Shown here in pieces: positions 1 to 8,151 of a DNA stretch of 64,000 nucleotides. The stretch lies in the NCBI RefSeq assembly GCF_014643375.1, contig NZ_BMJJ01000013.1, positions 65,663-129,662 on the forward strand. Direction: 5' to 3'. A model generated the notes under the pieces. That model was not told the DNA's origin. It ran no database searches and worked only from the letters and a program-made list of their open reading frames with translations. Position 1 is the stretch's first letter; every line of letters starts with the position of its first letter. The position numbers were made by a program, and so were the translations under genes. This DNA is from Aureimonas glaciei. GTDB taxonomy: Bacteria; Pseudomonadota; Alphaproteobacteria; Rhizobiales; Rhizobiaceae.

Positions 1-336
1 CGGATGCGGCGTGGCACGATTTTGATCGAGGGCGATGCCGGCGATCACGCGGGATCGCGGATGATCGCCGGCACGCTCGTGGTCGGCGGTAAAGCGGGGC
101 GCTTGCCCGGCATGTTGATGAAGCGCGGCACGCTGCTCCTCGCCGGCGGCGCCGAGGCGATCGGGCCGACCTTCCTCGACAACGGCCCGGTCGATCTCAT
201 CGTTCTCCGGCTGATGGCCAGAGCCTTCGCCGCTCCGCCTTTCGGCGCGTCTCTCCTCGATGGCGGCCCGATGCGCCGGCTCGGCGGCGACACGGCCGTG
301 CTCGGCCTTGGCGAGATTTTTCTGCCGCTCGGCTGA
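1..336 (+). CDS. fhcC: Formyltransferase/hydrolase complex subunit C, 3' part
   Basis: C-terminal 111 residues of a FwdC/FhcC-type subunit. The frame is open to the left edge, so the 5' end lies outside the window. The subunit belongs to the complex that moves and hydrolyses formyl groups carried by tetrahydromethanopterin during C1 oxidation. The fragment shows the right-handed parallel beta-helix pattern of the GXGXG family, with glycine-spaced turns such as MIAGTLVVGG and MKRGTLLLAGG, and then the family's C-terminal stretch (LMARAF, MRRLGGDTAVLGLGE). GltB and GlxC proteins share the GXGXG fold, but the MKRGTLLL...FLDNGP...LMARAF series fits FhcC better. Partner genes fhcA, fhcB and fhcD would be expected upstream, outside the window. 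Confidence 0.8.
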   Translation, partial: RMRRGTILIEGDAGDHAGSRMIAGTLVVGGKAGRLPGMLMKRGTLLLAGGAEAIGPTFLDNGPVDLIVLRLMARAFAAPPFGASLLDGGPMRRLGGDTAVLGLGEIFLPLG

Positions 337-480
337 CCCAGCCTGCTGCAGGGGGAAGCCCGATGACCGACTTTCTCTGACGGGCCATGCCTGCGTCGGA
401 GTGTCGCGGGCATGCATCCGCGGGGCGCTGTCGATCGTAGCTGTCATCGGCACCGTCCCCACGCGCGCTCTCCGGGAGTC

Positions 481-693
481 ATGCTGATGATCGATCTCGT
501 CCTGTCCGTCTGCCTTCTGGCCGACCCCACGTCCTGCGAGGAGCAGCGGCTGTCCTATGAGAGCCGCGGCACCCTCGCCCAGTGCATGATGCTGTCGACG
601 CCTTACGTCGCGGACTGGGCGGGAAACCATCCGAAATGGAAGGTCGTCGGCTGGAAGTGCGAGTGGCCCGAGGATCGCAAGAAGTCGATCTGA
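481..693 (+). CDS. Small hypothetical protein
   Basis: A 70-residue protein starting at the ATG at 481. The frame is also open upstream to 412, but that part does not look like protein. A hydrophobic N-terminus (MIDLVLSVCLLADP) is followed by a hydrophilic region with four cysteines in total (VCLL, SCEE, QCMM, WKCEW). A conserved-looking WKVVGWKCEWPED ends near the C-terminus. It resembles a family of short conserved proteins of unknown function seen in rhizobia, but I cannot name a domain. It could be exported or membrane-attached. The next gene, urtA, is 277 bases downstream and has its own promoter, so this looks like a separate unit. Confidence 0.55.
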   Translation: MLMIDLVLSVCLLADPTSCEEQRLSYESRGTLAQCMMLSTPYVADWAGNHPKWKVVGWKCEWPEDRKKSI

Positions 694-708
694 CGGCGCT
701 GGCTTTCT

Positions 709-738
709 AGGCATCTGCCGCACCAGCAGGCGATGCCT
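709..738. terminator. Hairpin in the gap before urtA
   Basis: AGGCATC at 709-715 pairs with GATGCCT at 732-738, and an inner TGC/GCA pairing is possible. It lies 15 bases after the stop of the small gene. There is no T-tract, so it may be a weak terminator or a 3' stabilising stem and not a classical Rho-independent terminator. Confidence 0.3.
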
Positions 739-899
739 CCAAATTGCGCAGCTGTGCGCACAATGGGCAGATCCGGCGCGCCCTGGCTTGTAAGTCAGAG
801 GTTCCTGCGCGGGTCTATTGCATGCGTGACGGATGCTTCGCATCAGCAGCAACAGGAGGCAGAGGCCTCTGAGCCTACAGCCGCTGGTGCCGGGCGAAA

Positions 900-915
900 T
901 GGCACGGGGCTTGCC
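900..915 (+). promoter_or_regulatory. Sigma-54 promoter of urtABCDE
   Basis: TGGCAC at 900-905, five bases, then TTGC at 911-914. This is the -24/-12 RpoN consensus with the correct spacing and the invariant GG and GC. It lies about 55 bases upstream of the urtA start and points at it. Urea-uptake operons are commonly under NtrC and sigma-54 control, so nitrogen-limited expression is the natural reading. I did not find a convincing NtrC-type dyad; the nearest candidate is the imperfect TGCGCA palindrome region at 745-760. Confidence 0.75.
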
Positions 916-970
916 AGTGCAGGCTTGAGGGCGCGTCAGGGGACGCGCCGGATGGTCTGGAGAGCGTCTC

Positions 971-2263
971 ATGAAGTCAGCCTACACATGGATCCGCGGG
1001 GCGGCGACCGCCCTGACGCTGGGCGCGTTCGGCGCGACCGGCGCGATGGCGCAGGACACGATCAAGGTCGGCGTCCTGCATTCGCTGTCCGGCACGATGG
1101 CGATCTCTGAGACGACCCTCAAGGACGTCATGCTGATGCTCATCGAGGAGCAGAACGCCAAGGGCGGCCTGCTCGGCAAGAAGCTCGAGCCCGTCGTCGT
1201 CGATCCCGCTTCCGACTGGCCGCTGTTCGCCGAGAAGATGCGCGACCTCGTTTCGGCCCAGAAGGTCGCCGCCGTGTTCTGCTGCTGGACCTCGGTCTCG
1301 CGCAAGTCGATCCTGCCGGTCGCCGAGGAACTCGACACCGTCGTCTTCTACCCCGTGCAGTACGAGGGTGAGGAGTCGTCCAAGAACATCTTCTACACCG
1401 GCGCCGCCCCTAACCAGCAGGCGATCCCGGCCGTCGACTACATGATGGAGGAAGGTGTGAAGCGCTGGGTGCTGGAAGGCACCGACTACGTCTATCCCCG
1501 CACCACCAACAAGATCCTCGAGGCCTATCTCCTGTCCAAGGGCGTTCCGGCCGAGGACATCAAGGTCAACTACACACCTTTCGGTTTCTCCGACTGGCAG
1601 ACCGAGGTTTCCGCGATCAAGGAATTCGGCGCGGCCGGTAAGAAGACGGGCGTCGTCTCGACCGTCAACGGCGACGCCAACGTACCCTTCTACAAGGAAC
1701 TCGCCAACCAGGGCATCACCGCCGAGGACATCCCGGTCATGGCCTTCTCGGTCGGCGAGGAAGAACTCGCCGGCATCGACACCGCCCCGCTGGTCGGCCA
1801 TCTCGCCGCCTGGAACTACTTCCAGTCGGTCGACACGCCTGAGAATGCCGCCTTCATCAAGGCCTGGCACGCCTATATCAAGAACGACAAGCGCGTCACC
1901 AACGATCCGATGGAAGCCCACTATATCGGCTTCAACATGTGGGTGAAGGCGGTCGAGAAGGCTGGCACCACCGATCCCGCCAAGGTCATCGACGCCATGG
2001 TCGGCATCGAGGTCCCGAACCTCACCGGCGGCATGGCCGTGATGGGCAAGAACCACCACATCACCAAGCCGACCCTCATCGGCGAGATCCAGGCCGACGG
2101 CCAGTTTGAGGTCGTCAAGGAAATCCCGGCCGTCGAGGGCGATGCCTGGTCGGACTACCTGCCGGAATCCAAGCCCCTGATCGCCGACTGGACCGACCCG
2201 ATCCGCTGCGGCAACTACAACACCGAGACCAAGACCTGCGGCGGCGCCGTCAAGGCGAACTGA
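971..2263 (+). CDS. urtA: Urea ABC transporter substrate-binding protein
   Basis: 430 residues. The Sec signal peptide covers about residues 1-27 (basic start, hydrophobic GAATALTLGAFGATG, then AMA-Q cleavage). A type I periplasmic-binding fold of the branched-chain-amide family follows. The mature protein opens with TIKVGVLHSLSGTMAISE, the typical UrtA start, and has the family stretches VVFYPVQYEGEE and GTDYVYPRTTNKI. Length is normal. The start is set by the GGAGAG ribosome site about 10 bases upstream and by the signal peptide. It captures urea in the periplasm and delivers it to UrtBC. It is first in the operon, behind the sigma-54 promoter, and a strong hairpin follows its stop. Confidence 0.97.
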   Translation: MKSAYTWIRGAATALTLGAFGATGAMAQDTIKVGVLHSLSGTMAISETTLKDVMLMLIEEQNAKGGLLGKKLEPVVVDPASDWPLFAEKMRDLVSAQKVAAVFCCWTSVSRKSILPVAEELDTVVFYPVQYEGEESSKNIFYTGAAPNQQAIPAVDYMMEEGVKRWVLEGTDYVYPRTTNKILEAYLLSKGVPAEDIKVNYTPFGFSDWQTEVSAIKEFGAAGKKTGVVSTVNGDANVPFYKELANQGITAEDIPVMAFSVGEEELAGIDTAPLVGHLAAWNYFQSVDTPENAAFIKAWHAYIKNDKRVTNDPMEAHYIGFNMWVKAVEKAGTTDPAKVIDAMVGIEVPNLTGGMAVMGKNHHITKPTLIGEIQADGQFEVVKEIPAVEGDAWSDYLPESKPLIADWTDPIRCGNYNTETKTCGGAVKAN

Positions 2264-2389
2264 TCCCGCGATCCCGCGCCGCGGCTTCGGCGGCGCGGCC
2301 TCTTCGGCAGTCCGGCGCGATACGGCACCCTCTTTCGCAAGGCCTGCCCGGAAGGCGCGCATGACCCTCCCGCATGCGATCCTTCCCCC

Positions 2390-2413
2390 GGGGCGGCGGC
2401 AAACCGCCGCCCC
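2390..2413 (+). promoter_or_regulatory. Hairpin between urtA and urtB
   Basis: GGGGCGGCGG at 2390-2399 and CCGCCGCCCC at 2404-2413 form a perfect 10-bp stem with a 4-base loop, followed soon by a short TTTT. In ABC importer operons such a stem after the binding-protein gene often protects that transcript and reduces readthrough, giving more binding protein than permease. It also argues against translation of urtB starting at 2361, because the stem would then lie inside the coding sequence. Confidence 0.6.
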
Positions 2414-2441
2414 GCCGATTTTCCTCTCGCCCGGCGTGCCG

Positions 2442-4073
2442 ATGACCTTGATTCCGCTGCGACTGCTCCTTTTTGCTGGCCTGATGTGGATGGCCCTTGC
2501 CGTTTCTCCGGGCGCCGCCTTCGCGCAGGATGCGGCCAGCGTCGCGCCGATCATCTCCGAATTTTCCGGCAAGAAGAGTTTCGACGAGACCGAGGCGACG
2601 GTGCGTAAGCTCGCCGCCACCGGCGATCCCGCCGTGGCCGTGGCGCTGAACGCGCTGGCCGCCGGCGAGCTCTTCTACCGCGCCGACGGCAGCGTCGTGA
2701 TCGCGCGTGGAAAGGCCGATCCAGCCGAGATCCTCGATCCCTACACCGGGGCGCCGCTCGGCACCGCGCCCGTCGCCGACCTCGAAAAGGTCCGCGTGAA
2801 GAATTCCATCCGCGTCGTCGTCGCCGATGCGCTGGGCACCTTGACCCTCGGTTCGCCCGACCCCGAGCGCCGCCGCGCCGCCGCCATGAACCTCTTCACC
2901 TCGGCGACGCCCGAGCAGGTGGGCGTGCTCGACGCCGCCATCGCCAAGGAGGAGGTTCTCGCGGTCAAGCTGAGGCTCGAACAGGCGCGCGCCGCCGCCG
3001 TCATCAAGTCGGACCGGCCGGTCGCCGAAAAGCTCGCCGCCATCGACCTCATCGCCGCCCGCGGCGATCGCCAGTCGCTGGTGGTGCTGGGCGAGATCCG
3101 TTCGGCCGAAGCCTCGGAGCTCACTGCCGCGGCGACGGCCGCCGCCGAGGCGATCGAGCAGAACATCACGCTCTGGGGCTATGCCCAGAACGTCTGGTAC
3201 GGGCTGTCGCTGGGCTCGGTGCTGCTGCTCGCCGCCATCGGCCTTGCCATCACCTTCGGCGTCATGGGCGTCATCAACATGGCGCATGGCGAAATGGTGA
3301 TGCTCGGCGCCTACACCACCTTCGTCGTGCAGGAGGCGATCCGGACGCACGCGCCGGGCCTCTTCGACTGGTCGCTGCCGATCGCGCTGCCGCTGGCCTT
3401 CGCCGTCTCGGCCCTCGTCGGCCTGATCATGGAGCGCTTCCTCATCCGCTTCCTCTACGGCCGGCCGCTGGAGACGCTGCTCGCCACCTATGGCGTGTCG
3501 CTGATCCTGCAGCAGGGCATCCGCACCATCTTCGGGCCGACCAACCGCGAGGTCGGCAATCCCTCCTGGATGTCCGGCGCCTTCGACGTCGGGCTGATGT
3601 CGGTGACGTGGAACCGCGCCTGGATCATCGTCTTCTCCGCCGTGATCTTCTTCGCGCTGCTCGCCGCGCTGAACCGCACGGCGATGGGCCTGCAGATGCG
3701 CGCCGTCACCCAGAACCGCAAGATGGCCTCGGCCATGGGCATCCGCACGCCCTGGGTCGACGCCATGACCTTCGCGCTCGGCTCGGGCATCGCCGGCATT
3801 GCCGGCGTCGCGCTCAGCCAGATCGACAATGTCTCGCCCGATCTCGGCCAGGGCTACATCATCGACAGTTTCATGGTCGTCGTCTTCGGCGGCGTCGGCA
3901 ATCTCTGGGGCACGCTGGTCGGCGCGATGTCGCTCGGCATCGTCAACAAGCTGCTGGAGCCTTATGCCGGCGCGGTGCTCGGCAAGATCGTCGTGCTCGT
4001 CCTCATCATCCTCTTCATCCAGAAACGCCCGCGCGGCCTGTTCGCCCAGAAGGGGAGGTTCGTGGAGGCATGA
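2442..4073 (+). CDS. urtB: Urea ABC transporter permease UrtB
   Basis: 543 residues from the ATG at 2442. An upstream ATG at 2361 would add 27 poorly protein-like residues and include the intergenic hairpin. From 2442 the protein begins with a good signal peptide (MTLIPLRLLLFAGLMWMALA, cleavage near AFAQ). An alpha-helical periplasmic domain of about 220 residues follows, as is usual for UrtB. The LivH-type permease core starts near residue 250 (GLAITFGVMGVINMAHGE) and carries the EAA-like region RAVTQNRKMASAMGI. It forms half of the urea channel in the inner membrane with UrtC. Its last four bases overlap the start of urtC (ATGA). Confidence 0.95.
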   Translation: MTLIPLRLLLFAGLMWMALAVSPGAAFAQDAASVAPIISEFSGKKSFDETEATVRKLAATGDPAVAVALNALAAGELFYRADGSVVIARGKADPAEILDPYTGAPLGTAPVADLEKVRVKNSIRVVVADALGTLTLGSPDPERRRAAAMNLFTSATPEQVGVLDAAIAKEEVLAVKLRLEQARAAAVIKSDRPVAEKLAAIDLIAARGDRQSLVVLGEIRSAEASELTAAATAAAEAIEQNITLWGYAQNVWYGLSLGSVLLLAAIGLAITFGVMGVINMAHGEMVMLGAYTTFVVQEAIRTHAPGLFDWSLPIALPLAFAVSALVGLIMERFLIRFLYGRPLETLLATYGVSLILQQGIRTIFGPTNREVGNPSWMSGAFDVGLMSVTWNRAWIIVFSAVIFFALLAALNRTAMGLQMRAVTQNRKMASAMGIRTPWVDAMTFALGSGIAGIAGVALSQIDNVSPDLGQGYIIDSFMVVVFGGVGNLWGTLVGAMSLGIVNKLLEPYAGAVLGKIVVLVLIILFIQKRPRGLFAQKGRFVEA

Positions 4074-5257
4074 TTTTCGCGCGATATCTGGGGCCGCGAG
4101 TCTGGCTCATCGTCCTGGCGCTGGTCGCCGCCGCCATCCTGGTGCCGATGGCGAACCAGTGGCTGCCTGGGGATAGCGCCCTGCACATCCCCTCTTATGC
4201 CGTGCCGCTGATCGGCAAGTATCTCTGCTACGCGCTGCTGGCCCTCTCGCTCGACCTCGTCTGGGGTTATGTCGGCATTCTCAGCCTCGGCCATGCCGCC
4301 TTCTTCGCGCTCGGCGGCTACGCCATGGGCATGTATCTGATGCGCCAGATCGGCACCCGCGGCGTCTATGGCAATGCGCTGCTGCCGGACTTCATGGTCT
4401 TCCTCAACTGGAAGGAGCTGCCCTGGTTCTGGCATGGGTTCGACCAGTTCTGGTTCGCCGCCGTGATGGTCCTTCTGGTGCCCGGCCTGCTCGCCTTCGT
4501 CTTCGGCTATTTCGCCTTCCGCAGCCGGGTGACCGGCGTCTATCTTTCGATCATCACCCAGGCGCTGACCTATGCGTTGCTGCTGGCCTTTTTCCGCAAC
4601 GACATGGGGTTCGGCGGCAATAATGGCCTGACCGATTTCAAGGAAATCCTCGGCTACAGCGTCCAGGCCGATGCGACGCGGCTCGGCCTGTTCGTGGCGA
4701 GCTGCGTGGCGCTCGGGCTCGGCGTCGTGCTCGTCGGCGCCATCACCCGTTCCAAGCTCGGCAAGCTGATGATCGCGGTGCGCGATGCGGAAAGCCGCAC
4801 GCGCTTCCTCGGCTGGCGGGCGGAGCACGTGAAACTCTTCGCCTTCACCGTTTCGGCAATGATGGCGGGCGTCGCCGGCGCCCTCTACGTGCCGCAGGTC
4901 GGCATCATCAATCCCGGCGAGTTCGCCCCGGTGAACTCGATCGAGGTCGTCGTCTGGGCCGCCGTCGGCGGCCGCGGCACGCTGCTCGGCCCGGTGATCG
5001 GCGCGCTCCTCGTCAATGCCGGCAAGAGCTATTTCACCGCTGCGGCGCCGGAATTCTGGCTGTTCGTGCTGGGCTCGCTGTTCGTCTTCGTCACGCTCTT
5101 CCTGCCGCGCGGCATCGTCGGCACCATCGATGCCGGCTGGGGCGGCATGCGGGCGCGGCGTCTATCGAAAAATGCAGAGAAGGGCATCGGCGACAGCCGG
5201 GCCGCCAGCATGGCCGGCAATGCAGCCCCGAGCGCGGCCCCGAGTGCGGCGGAGTGA
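4070..5257 (+). CDS. urtC: Urea ABC transporter permease UrtC
   Basis: 395 residues, LivM-type permease. It has multiple membrane helices, the family signature LVWGYVGILSLGHAAFFALGG near residue 62, and the cytoplasmic coupling stretch AVRDAESRTRFLGW near residue 236. The protein ends in about 40 Ala/Arg/Ser-rich residues ([11 protein letters not shown]) that are probably disordered. The ATG overlaps the urtB stop by four bases, so the two halves of the channel are translationally coupled. The stop likewise overlaps a possible GTG start of urtD. Confidence 0.95.
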   Translation: MIFARYLGPRVWLIVLALVAAAILVPMANQWLPGDSALHIPSYAVPLIGKYLCYALLALSLDLVWGYVGILSLGHAAFFALGGYAMGMYLMRQIGTRGVYGNALLPDFMVFLNWKELPWFWHGFDQFWFAAVMVLLVPGLLAFVFGYFAFRSRVTGVYLSIITQALTYALLLAFFRNDMGFGGNNGLTDFKEILGYSVQADATRLGLFVASCVALGLGVVLVGAITRSKLGKLMIAVRDAESRTRFLGWRAEHVKLFAFTVSAMMAGVAGALYVPQVGIINPGEFAPVNSIEVVVWAAVGGRGTLLGPVIGALLVNAGKSYFTAAAPEFWLFVLGSLFVFVTLFLPRGIVGTIDAGWGGMRARRLSKNAEKGIGDSRAASMAGNAAPSAAPSAAE

Positions 5258-6240
5258 CGGCGATGATCGACCAGAGTGCGGCCCGGCGCGAGGCCGAAAT
5301 GCAGGCGGCGCGGCTGCGGCAGGTGCAGGGCGTGCCTGCGACGGCGCTGACGCGCAGGCCGGCCGCTCCCGCGGCGCCGGGCCTGACCCTGCCCGCTGCG
5401 GCGGTCCGGGCCAATGCCGCCGAGCCCTTCGTCTCGCCGCACCCCTATGCGACGCAGCGGGCCCTCGAGGCTCGGCTTGCGCCAGGCGGCATCCAGGCGC
5501 GGCGCGAGACGCTGCTCTATCTCGACGGCGTCTCGAAGACGTTTGACGGCTTCAAGGCGATCAACGGTCTGTCGCTCGTCGTGGCAAGGGGCGAGATGCG
5601 AGCGATCATCGGCCCGAACGGCGCCGGCAAGACGACGATGATGGACATCATCACCGGCAAGACCCGGCCCGACAAGGGCGACGTCTACTTCAAGGGCGAC
5701 ATCGACCTCACCCAGCATGACGAGGCCGACATCGCCTCGATGGGCATCGGCCGCAAATTTCAGAAGCCGACGGTTTTCGACAGCCACACCATCGAGGACA
5801 ATCTGCGCCTCGCCATGGCCGGCTCGCGCAGCGTGTTCGCGACGCTTTTCCACCGCAAGTCGTCGGCCGAGGCGGCGACGATCGAGGAGATCCTGACGAC
5901 GACGCGGCTCGGCGACAAGCGACAGATGCTGGCCGCCGATCTCAGCCATGGCCAGAAGCAATGGCTGGAGATCGGCATGCTCTTGGCGCAGGACCCCGAG
6001 CTTCTCCTCGTCGACGAGCCCGTCGCCGGCATGACCGACGCCGAGACCGAGGAGACCGCGCTGCTCCTGAAGGACATCGCCCGCACCCGCTCGGTCGTCG
6101 TCGTCGAGCACGACATGCATTTCGTGCGGGCGCTCGGCGTGAAGGTCACCTGCCTGCACGAGGGCTCGGTGCTCGCCGAAGGCACGCTCGACGCCGTCAG
6201 CGCCGACCCGCGCGTGGTCGAAGTGTATCTCGGGCGATGA
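5254..6240 (+). CDS. urtD: Urea ABC transporter ATP-binding protein UrtD
   Basis: 328 residues from GTG at 5254 (overlapping the urtC stop), or 325 from the ATG at 5263. The ABC ATPase domain starts near residue 88 (LLYLDGVSKTFDGFKAING). It has Walker A GPNGAGKT at about 120-127, signature LSHGQKQWLEIG near 231, Walker B LLLVDEPVAG near 250, and the H-loop VVVEHDMHFVRAL. Most UrtD proteins are near 250 residues. Here an Ala/Arg/Pro-rich leader of about 85 residues precedes the domain and has no recognisable motif. With UrtE it powers urea import. Confidence 0.93.
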   Translation: MTAMIDQSAARREAEMQAARLRQVQGVPATALTRRPAAPAAPGLTLPAAAVRANAAEPFVSPHPYATQRALEARLAPGGIQARRETLLYLDGVSKTFDGFKAINGLSLVVARGEMRAIIGPNGAGKTTMMDIITGKTRPDKGDVYFKGDIDLTQHDEADIASMGIGRKFQKPTVFDSHTIEDNLRLAMAGSRSVFATLFHRKSSAEAATIEEILTTTRLGDKRQMLAADLSHGQKQWLEIGMLLAQDPELLLVDEPVAGMTDAETEETALLLKDIARTRSVVVVEHDMHFVRALGVKVTCLHEGSVLAEGTLDAVSADPRVVEVYLGR

Positions 6241-6264
6241 GGGGGCGGGCACGGTTCCACGCAT

Positions 6265-6423
6265 CGATCTCCCCCCTTGAGGGGGAGATGCCCGGCAGGG
6301 CAGAGGGGGGCGCCGTCGAGCGCACACTTTTCCGCCTGTCGGCATCACGCCAAGTCCGTCAGCGCGGCGGCAGCGTACCCCCCTCTGGCCTGCCGGCCAT
6401 CTCCCCCTCAAGGGGGGAGATCG
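6265..6423. repeat. Intergenic inverted repeat, type A
   Basis: Two arms of about 46 bases, nearly perfect reverse complements, enclose a central part of about 65 bases. Each arm contains its own smaller palindrome (CTCCCCCCTTGAGGGGGAG) and then GATGxCCGGCAGGxCAGAGGGGGG. This is the layout of the mosaic palindromic elements dispersed through rhizobial genomes. It fills most of the 304-base gap between urtD and urtE, so the last operon gene is separated from the rest. The gap holds no other recognisable feature apart from the urtE ribosome site. Confidence 0.85.
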
Positions 6424-6544
6424 GCTCGTTGCCGTTGGTTCTGTGCGTCCCTCCAGCGTTGCCTGTGCGGGGAAACTGGGCTCTTCCGAGTCGAGCAAGG
6501 CAGTGCGTCGTTCCCGCAGGCCGACCACTGCAAAGGACCACCCC

Positions 6545-7240
6545 ATGCTGAACGTCTCCAACATCGACCTCTACTACGGCGCTGCCCAGGCGCTGCGCGG
6601 CGTGTCGATGCAGGCAAAGAAAGGCGAGATCACCTGCGTGCTCGGGCGCAACGGCGTCGGCAAGACGAGCCTCCTCCGGGCCGTCGTCGGCCAGCAGCCA
6701 ATCCGCTCGGGCGAGATCGCGCTGGACGGTCACGTGCTCGGCCGCGAGGCGCCGTACACAAGGGCGCGGCGCGGCATCGGCTTCGTGCCGCAGGGGCGCG
6801 AGATCTTTCCGCTTCTGACGGTGAAGGAGAACCTGCAGACGGGATTTGCGCCGCTGAAGCGGGGCGAGAAGGTCATTCCCGACCATGTCTTCGAGATGTT
6901 TCCGGTGCTGAAATCCATGCTCGGGCGGCGCGGCGGCGATCTGTCCGGCGGCCAGCAGCAGCAGCTCGCCATCGGAAGGGCGCTGGTGACGCGGCCGACG
7001 CTGCTCGTCCTCGACGAGCCGACGGAGGGGATCCAGCCCTCGATCATCAAGGATATCGGCCGCGCCATCCGCTACCTGAAGGAGCAGTCCGGCCTCGCCA
7101 TCCTCCTCGTCGAGCAATATCTCGACTTCTGCCGCGAACTCGCCGACAAGGTCTACATCATGGACCGCGGCGAGATCGTCTTCGAGGGCGTGGCCGAGGA
7201 TCTCGACCGCCCGGAGGTTCGCAAGCATCTCACCGTCTGA
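6545..7240 (+). CDS. urtE: Urea ABC transporter ATP-binding protein UrtE
   Basis: 231 residues, the normal length. The start is preceded by an AAAGGA ribosome site. The LivF-like ABC domain has Walker A GRNGVGKTS near residue 36, signature LSGGQQQQLAIGRAL near 132, Walker B LLVLDEPTEGIQPS near 153 and H-loop LLVEQYLDFC. PQGREIFPLLTVKENL is characteristic of UrtE/LivF. It pairs with UrtD as the second ATPase. The type A repeat lies between it and urtD, and ureD follows it. Confidence 0.96.
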   Translation: MLNVSNIDLYYGAAQALRGVSMQAKKGEITCVLGRNGVGKTSLLRAVVGQQPIRSGEIALDGHVLGREAPYTRARRGIGFVPQGREIFPLLTVKENLQTGFAPLKRGEKVIPDHVFEMFPVLKSMLGRRGGDLSGGQQQQLAIGRALVTRPTLLVLDEPTEGIQPSIIKDIGRAIRYLKEQSGLAILLVEQYLDFCRELADKVYIMDRGEIVFEGVAEDLDRPEVRKHLTV

Positions 7241-7361
7241 CGCTGCCGTCGCCCCGTTTCCCGCATCCACTGGCGATCCGTCCGGGCCGCCGGGCCTCGA
7301 TCTGCTGCCCGCGGCGGGCGATGCGGCCGAAATATCCCTGCAGCGGGCCAAGGGCCGCGCC

Positions 7362-8126
7362 ATGGCCGAGTTCCGCCTGACGGCGGGGCGCTCGCGCCTG
7401 GCACGGCTGCACCAGGCCGGCTGCCTGAAGCTGCGCTTTCCCAGGACGCAGGGGGCATCGGCCGAGGCCGTGCTGATCAACTCCTCCGGCGGCCTGACCG
7501 GCGGCGACCGGCTGGAGGTGGAGATGTCCGTCGGCGCCGGCGCCAGCCTCAGCCTCACCACCCAGGCTTGCGAGCGGGTCTACCGCGCTGCGAGCGGCGA
7601 GGCGCGGATCGCGACGAGCGTCTCTGTCGCGCCCGACGCGGGTTTTGCCTATCTGCCACAGGAAACCATCCTCTTCGACGGCGGCGCCCTGGCGCGGCGG
7701 CTTGATGTCGACTGCGCCGCATCAAGCCGGGTTCTCCTGGTGGAGAGCGTCGTGCTCGGGCGCACGCTGATGGGCGAGACCGTCGTCGAGGGAAAGCTCA
7801 CCGACCGCTGGCGCGTGCGCCGCGACGGGCGTCTCGTCTTTGCCGAGGAGCTGCGGCTGGAAGGGCCGATCGACGCCTTGGCCGCCGAGGCGGCGGGGCT
7901 TGGCGGCGCCAAAGCCTTCGCCACGGTGATGGCCCAGCTGCCGGAGGGGGAGTCCCTTCTGGATACCCTGCGCGATCTGATCGGACCGGACGGGGGAGCG
8001 AGCGCCTTCGACGGTCTCGTCGTCGCGCGGATCGTGGCCGGCAGCGGATTTCTTCTGCGCAAGCGGCTCATTCCCGTGCTCGCGGCGCTTTCAAAGGCGC
8101 CGCTTCCGCTTGTATGGTCGCTTTGA
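7362..8126 (+). CDS. ureD: Urease accessory protein UreD (start uncertain)
   Basis: 254 residues from the ATG at 7362. UreD, with UreF and UreG, forms the complex that delivers nickel to apo-urease. The family core is present: [56 protein letters not shown], the E-L-VLGRT-MGE pattern, and a C-terminal PLPLVWSL. The conserved N-terminal segment normally found just before this region is encoded upstream in the same frame (SLQRAKGRA, about 7335-7361). However, no ATG, GTG or TTG precedes it in frame back to the end of urtE. Either the protein starts at 7362 and is slightly short, or it uses a rare start such as ATA or CTG at 7332-7340. Confidence 0.9.
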   Translation: MAEFRLTAGRSRLARLHQAGCLKLRFPRTQGASAEAVLINSSGGLTGGDRLEVEMSVGAGASLSLTTQACERVYRAASGEARIATSVSVAPDAGFAYLPQETILFDGGALARRLDVDCAASSRVLLVESVVLGRTLMGETVVEGKLTDRWRVRRDGRLVFAEELRLEGPIDALAAEAAGLGGAKAFATVMAQLPEGESLLDTLRDLIGPDGGASAFDGLVVARIVAGSGFLLRKRLIPVLAALSKAPLPLVWSL

Positions 8127-8151
8127 CCTAAGGTTTGGAGAGAATGAGCCG

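Noticed and set aside
743-765. Imperfect palindrome ATTGCGCAGCTGTGCGCACAAT as an NtrC site
   Set aside because: The symmetry is broken by an offset between the arms and it does not match the TGCAC-N5/6-GTGCA pattern well enough to claim.
694-970. Possible guanidine or other riboswitch before urtA
   Set aside because: I looked for the conserved ykkC-type sequence blocks and found none; the hairpins present are simple stems, and a sigma-54 promoter lies downstream of them.
977-2620. A 547-codon minus-strand open frame opposite urtA
   Set aside because: It mirrors the codon pattern of urtA (GC-rich third positions leave the antisense frame open), has no ribosome site or protein-like motifs, and is rich in Arg/Gly/Asp as expected for a shadow.
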